A DNA stretch of 27,262 nucleotides, taken from Anaerolineales bacterium. GTDB taxonomy: Bacteria > Chloroflexota > Anaerolineae > B4-G1 > DUEL01. The notes below the pieces were generated by a model that saw only the letters and a list, made by a program, of their open reading frames with translations, did no database searches and was not told the DNA's origin. Below, in pieces: positions 24,273 through 27,262 of this stretch (the stretch's first letter is position 1; the number at the start of each line of letters is the position of its first letter). The DNA is taken from assembly GCA_015662065.1 (NCBI GenBank), contig DQUX01000263.1, positions 1-27,262 of the forward strand. The letters run 5' to 3'. Position numbers and translations under genes: made by a program.

Positions 24273-26888
24273 CTACGCCGTCACGTCGATCGGCACGGTG
24301 TCCGGGGCGGGGGCCCTCTCGAACACCACCCGCCCGTCCCGCATATCCACCCGCACCGTGTCCCCCTCGGCGAACTCGCCGCGCAGAAGGGCCAACGCCA
24401 GCGGGTCCTGCACCTCCCGTTGGATCACCCGCTTCAGAGGGCGGGCGCCGAAGACCGGGTCGTACCCCACCTCGGCCAGGTGCTCCCGCACCGCCCGGGT
24501 CCACTCCAGGCCGATCCGCCGGGTCGCCAGCAGGTCCCGCAGACGCTCCATCTGGATGCCTACGATCTGGACCAGGTCCTCCTTCGTCAGACCGCGGAAG
24601 AGGATGACCTCGTCAATCCGGTTGAGGAACTCGGGTCGGAAGGTCCGGTCCAGCTCCTCCATCACCCGCTCCCGCGCCGCCTCGACCCCCAGCTCCTTGA
24701 TCCAACGGCTGCCGATGTTGCTGGTCATGATGACGATGGTATTGCGAAAGTCCACCGTCCGCCCGTGGCCATCCGTCAGCCGGCCCTCGTCCAGCAGTTG
24801 CAACAACGTGTTGAACACCTCCGGGTGGGCCTTTTCGATCTCGTCGAAGAGGATCACGGAGTAGGGCCGACGGCGAACCGCCTCGGTGAGCTGGCCGCCC
24901 TCTTCGTAGCCGACATAGCCGGGGGGCGCGCCGATGAGGCGGGAGACGGTATGCCGCTCCTGGTACTCACTCATATCGATGCGGACCATCGCCTCCTCCG
25001 TATCGAACAGGAACTCCGCCAGCGCCCGGGCCAGCTCCGTCTTGCCCACGCCCGTAGGTCCCAGGAAGATGAAGGAGCCAATGGGCCGGTTGGGGTCCTG
25101 CAACCCCGCCCGGGCCCGGCGGACGGCATTGGAGACGGCCCGCACCGCCTCGTCCTGCCCCACCACCCGCCGGTGGAGGGCCTCCTCCATCCGCAGCAAC
25201 TTCTCCAACTCCCCCTCCAGCAGCTTGGCGACGGGGATGCCGGTCCACTCCGCCACCACCTCGGCCACGTCCTCCGCACCGGCCTCCTCCTTGAGCAACG
25301 GACGGTCCGACTGCATCCGACGCAACTGCCCCTCCTGCTCCTCAAGCCGCCGCTCCAGTTCGATGAGAGCGCCGTACTGGAGCTCCGAGGCGCGGGCGTA
25401 GTCCATCGCCCGCTGGGCCTCCTCGATCTGGTGACGGACCTGCTCGATCTGCTCTTTGGTATTCCGCAGGGCCTGGATGGCCGCCTTCTCCTGTTCCCAG
25501 CGGGCCCGCAGCGCCGCGCTCTCCTCCCGCAGGTCGGCCAGTTCCCTCTCCAGCTTCTTCAGCCGCTCCTTGCTGGCCCTATCCTTCTCCTTCTTCAGCG
25601 CCTCCCGCTCGATCTCCAACTGCATGATCCGCCGGTCCACCTCGTCCAGCTCCGCCGGCTTGGAGTCGATCTCCATCCGCAACCGGGAGGCCGCCTCGTC
25701 GATCAGATCTATGGCCTTGTCGGGCAGGTGCCGGTCGGCGATGTAGCGATGGCTAAGAGTGGCCGCCGCGATGCAGGCCGCGTCCTGGATGCGGACGCCG
25801 TGGTGGACCTCGTACCGCTCCTTGAGGCCGCGGAGGATGCTGATGGTATCCTCTACCGACGGCTCGTCCACGTAGACCGGCTGGAACCGCCGCTCCAGGG
25901 CGGCGTCCTTCTCGATGTACTGCCGATACTCGTCCAAGGTGGTCGCCCCGATACAGTGGAGATCCCCACGGGCCAGCATCGGCTTGAGGATGTTGGCCGC
26001 GTCCATCGGCGCGCCCTCCGCCCGCCCGGCGCCGACCACCTGATGCACCTCGTCGATGAAAAGGACCACCTCGCCCGCCGCGTCGGTAACCTCCTTCAGC
26101 ACCGCCTTCAGCCGCTCCTCAAACTCGCCCCGGTACTTCGCCCCGGCCACCAACGCCCCCAGGTCCAGGGCGACGATCCGCTTGTTTTTCAGCCCCTCCG
26201 GTACGTCGCCGCGGACGATCCGCTGGGCCAACCCCTCGACAATGGCGGTCTTGCCCACGCCCGCGTCCCCCACCAGGACCGGGTTGTTCTTGGTCCTCCG
26301 GTTGAGGATCTGCATCACCCGCCGGATCTCCTCATCCCGCCCGATGACCGGGTCCAGCTTCCCCTGCCGGGCCAGCACCGTCAGGTCGCGGCAATACTTC
26401 TCCAGGGCCTGGTAGGTGGCCTCTGGGTGCTGGCTGGTGACCCGCTGACTGCCGCGGATCGCGGTGAGGGCTCGCAACACCGCGTCCTCGGCCACGCCGT
26501 GGGCGGCCAACATCCGGGCCGCCTCCGCCCCGTGGGGACCCAGGAGCGCCAGCAGCAGGTGTTCAGTACTGACGTACTCATCCCGCATCCGCCCGGCGAT
26601 CTTCTCCGCCTCCTCCAGCGCCCGGGCCAGATCGCGGGAGAGGCCCACCTGAGCGGTAGCGCCGTAGACGCGGGGCCTCCCCTGAAGCGCCCGTTCCACC
26701 TCCCCGGTCAGCCCGGTCAGGTCCACCCCCATCCTGTTCATAATCTGCGGAACGACCCCTTCCGGCTGGCGCAGAAGGGCCAGCAATAAGTGCTCCGGCT
26801 CGATCTGGCCGTGACTATACCCGTCCGCCAGCCGTTGGGCCGCCAGAACCGCCTGTTGTGCTTTCTCCGTGAACCGATTCAGATCCAT
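24273..26888 (-). CDS. clpB: ATP-dependent disaggregase ClpB
   Basis: ClpB extracts proteins from aggregates together with DnaK. In 871 aa it has two N-terminal Clp repeats (about 5-145). D1 has Walker A GDAGVGKT (207-214) and Walker B LFIDE (276-280). A long charged coiled-coil M domain (about 410-535) is the hallmark of ClpB. D2 has Walker A GPTGVGKT (610-617) and the [10 protein letters not shown] segment. The C-terminus runs past [10 protein letters not shown]. Start ATG 26888 gives the family opening [14 protein letters not shown] and has GGAGG 8 nt upstream. ATG 26903 and a start at 26921 are in frame but less supported. It stops 298 bp before the clpC start. No IGF-type ClpP loop is evident. 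Confidence 0.93.
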   Translation of the reverse strand: MDLNRFTEKAQQAVLAAQRLADGYSHGQIEPEHLLLALLRQPEGVVPQIMNRMGVDLTGLTGEVERALQGRPRVYGATAQVGLSRDLARALEEAEKIAGRMRDEYVSTEHLLLALLGPHGAEAARMLAAHGVAEDAVLRALTAIRGSQRVTSQHPEATYQALEKYCRDLTVLARQGKLDPVIGRDEEIRRVMQILNRRTKNNPVLVGDAGVGKTAIVEGLAQRIVRGDVPEGLKNKRIVALDLGALVAGAKYRGEFEERLKAVLKEVTDAAGEVVLFIDEVHQVVGAGRAEGAPMDAANILKPMLARGDLHCIGATTLDEYRQYIEKDAALERRFQPVYVDEPSVEDTISILRGLKERYEVHHGVRIQDAACIAAATLSHRYIADRHLPDKAIDLIDEAASRLRMEIDSKPAELDEVDRRIMQLEIEREALKKEKDRASKERLKKLERELADLREESAALRARWEQEKAAIQALRNTKEQIEQVRHQIEEAQRAMDYARASELQYGALIELERRLEEQEGQLRRMQSDRPLLKEEAGAEDVAEVVAEWTGIPVAKLLEGELEKLLRMEEALHRRVVGQDEAVRAVSNAVRRARAGLQDPNRPIGSFIFLGPTGVGKTELARALAEFLFDTEEAMVRIDMSEYQERHTVSRLIGAPPGYVGYEEGGQLTEAVRRRPYSVILFDEIEKAHPEVFNTLLQLLDEGRLTDGHGRTVDFRNTIVIMTSNIGSRWIKELGVEAARERVMEELDRTFRPEFLNRIDEVILFRGLTKEDLVQIVGIQMERLRDLLATRRIGLEWTRAVREHLAEVGYDPVFGARPLKRVIQREVQDPLALALLRGEFAEGDTVRVDMRDGRVVFERAPAPDTVPIDVTA

Positions 26889-27020
26889 TCCATCTCCCTC
26901 CATACAAACCTCCGAGTCCACCGCCCGGCGCTACACCGCCGGGCTCAAGGCCCACCTCCGCTTCGCGGGCTCCCCACAGCCTCTGTAAGGAGGGTTGGGC
27001 TTTCAGCCGGACAGTTTAGC
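26889..27020 (-). promoter_or_regulatory. Structured leader upstream of clpB (multi-hairpin)
   Basis: Read on the minus strand, the 130 bp before clpB contain three stem-loops in a row: ACAG-AGG-CTGT (26986-26976), CCGC-GAA-GCGG (26968-26958) and a 7-bp stem CCCGGCG-GTGTAG-CGCCGGG (26943-26924). A short spacer and the ribosome site follow. This may be a structured 5' UTR. It may instead be the remnant of a structured RNA such as an IS200/IS605 right end. No CIRCE element is present. Confidence 0.4.
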
Positions 27021-27262
27021 GTTCGGGGGGCCGGGTGAAGCAGCACCAACACCCAAGGGGAGGGCTACCCATCCCTGGGTATATATGATAAAGGGGGATT
27101 GTTAGAAGAATGCTGACGCAGCGTTAGATTCCCATAAGCAGAGAAAACCCTGCGCCCTTTGCGCTCTCTGCGGTTCATACAGATCGCAGACACTCAGCAG
27201 CACCAGATAGGGAGACCGCCTGAGGCATAGGTCAGGGAATGGATAAGTCCCAAGGGGTGGCA
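27021..27262. other. Right-end intergenic DNA, no gene recognised
   Basis: About 240 bp up to the window edge show no supported protein or RNA gene. A TATATA (27085-27080 on the minus strand) could be a -10 for clpB but lacks a good -35. A small ACCCA/TGGGT hairpin lies beside it, and a decayed palindrome is at 27138-27171. Confidence 0.4.
27138..27171. repeat. Short decayed palindrome (GCAGAGA/TCTCTGC)
   Basis: GCAGAGA (27138-27144) and TCTCTGC (27165-27171) are perfect 7-bp inverted repeats around a 20-bp centre. The composition is like the other CAGAGA-rich intergenic palindrome at 18004-18067, so it may be a degraded relative. Confidence 0.4.

Noticed and set aside
24420..26789. A 789-aa open frame on the plus strand opposite clpB, and similar long frames opposite glyA-gcvT (6494-8914) and the OCD-family gene (2045-3478).
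   Set aside because: They lie fully antisense to clear, conserved genes, are rich in His/Pro/Arg/Leu as expected from the codon bias of GC-rich DNA, and show no domain or ribosome site.

Overview
The window is a dense, GC-rich bacterial chromosome segment with no complete mobile element, prophage, CRISPR array or RNA gene that I can recognise. Family content and style (a serine hydroxymethyltransferase/GcvT fusion, FecR and carbohydrate-binding-like surface proteins, a GT39-like membrane glycosyltransferase, palindromic intergenic repeats, TATAAT-type promoters in GC-rich DNA) suggest a member of the Chloroflexota, perhaps Anaerolineae-like. That assignment is an inference from gene content only.

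Layout. Positions 33-1899 (minus) hold the operon yebC-ruvC-ruvA behind a clear promoter: a YebC/PmpR-family protein plus two parts of the Holliday-junction resolvasome. ruvB is not in the window. Positions 2078-4023 (minus) hold fmt and an ornithine cyclodeaminase/mu-crystallin family dehydrogenase. A 146-bp divergent promoter region separates fmt from a plus-strand unit made of a 46-aa small ORF, a NarL-type response regulator and its membrane histidine kinase (4170-6476). Positions 6581-9793 (minus) encode the 1070-aa SHMT-GcvT fusion of one-carbon metabolism. It is divergent from a plus-strand operon (9912-14896): an RseP-like intramembrane protease, a HEAT-repeat protein, a membrane-anchored MA-like metallopeptidase, a DEDDy-type RNase H-like exonuclease and a PflX-type radical SAM protein. 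Several of these genes overlap by 4-7 bp and are probably translationally coupled.

After a 63-bp imperfect palindrome come acylphosphatase and a FecR-like anchored surface protein (15064-16586). They run tail to tail into a minus-strand protein with carbohydrate-binding and Ig-like features (16591-17907). Positions 18171-21380 (plus) encode a small two-helix membrane protein with an apparently leaderless GTG start, a GT39-like glycosyltransferase, a zinc-ribbon/coiled-coil/membrane protein and a DegV fatty-acid-binding protein. The right end (21482-26888, minus) holds two AAA+ unfoldase genes, clpB then clpC, each with its own upstream region. ClpC carries a UVR-like motif and an LGF loop typical of ClpP partners; ClpB has the long coiled-coil M domain of disaggregases.

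The least explained material is intergenic. There are four unrelated imperfect palindromes of about 63-80 bp (14930-14992, 18004-18067, 21391-21470, 24058-24122), a probable decayed fifth (27138-27171), a strong 13-bp hairpin just after clpB, and a multi-hairpin leader before clpB. The coding findings most worth a second look are the SHMT-GcvT fusion with its extra middle region, the RseP-like protease with an insertion of roughly 75 residues coupled to a HEAT protein and a peptidase, and the small ORF ahead of the two-component system.
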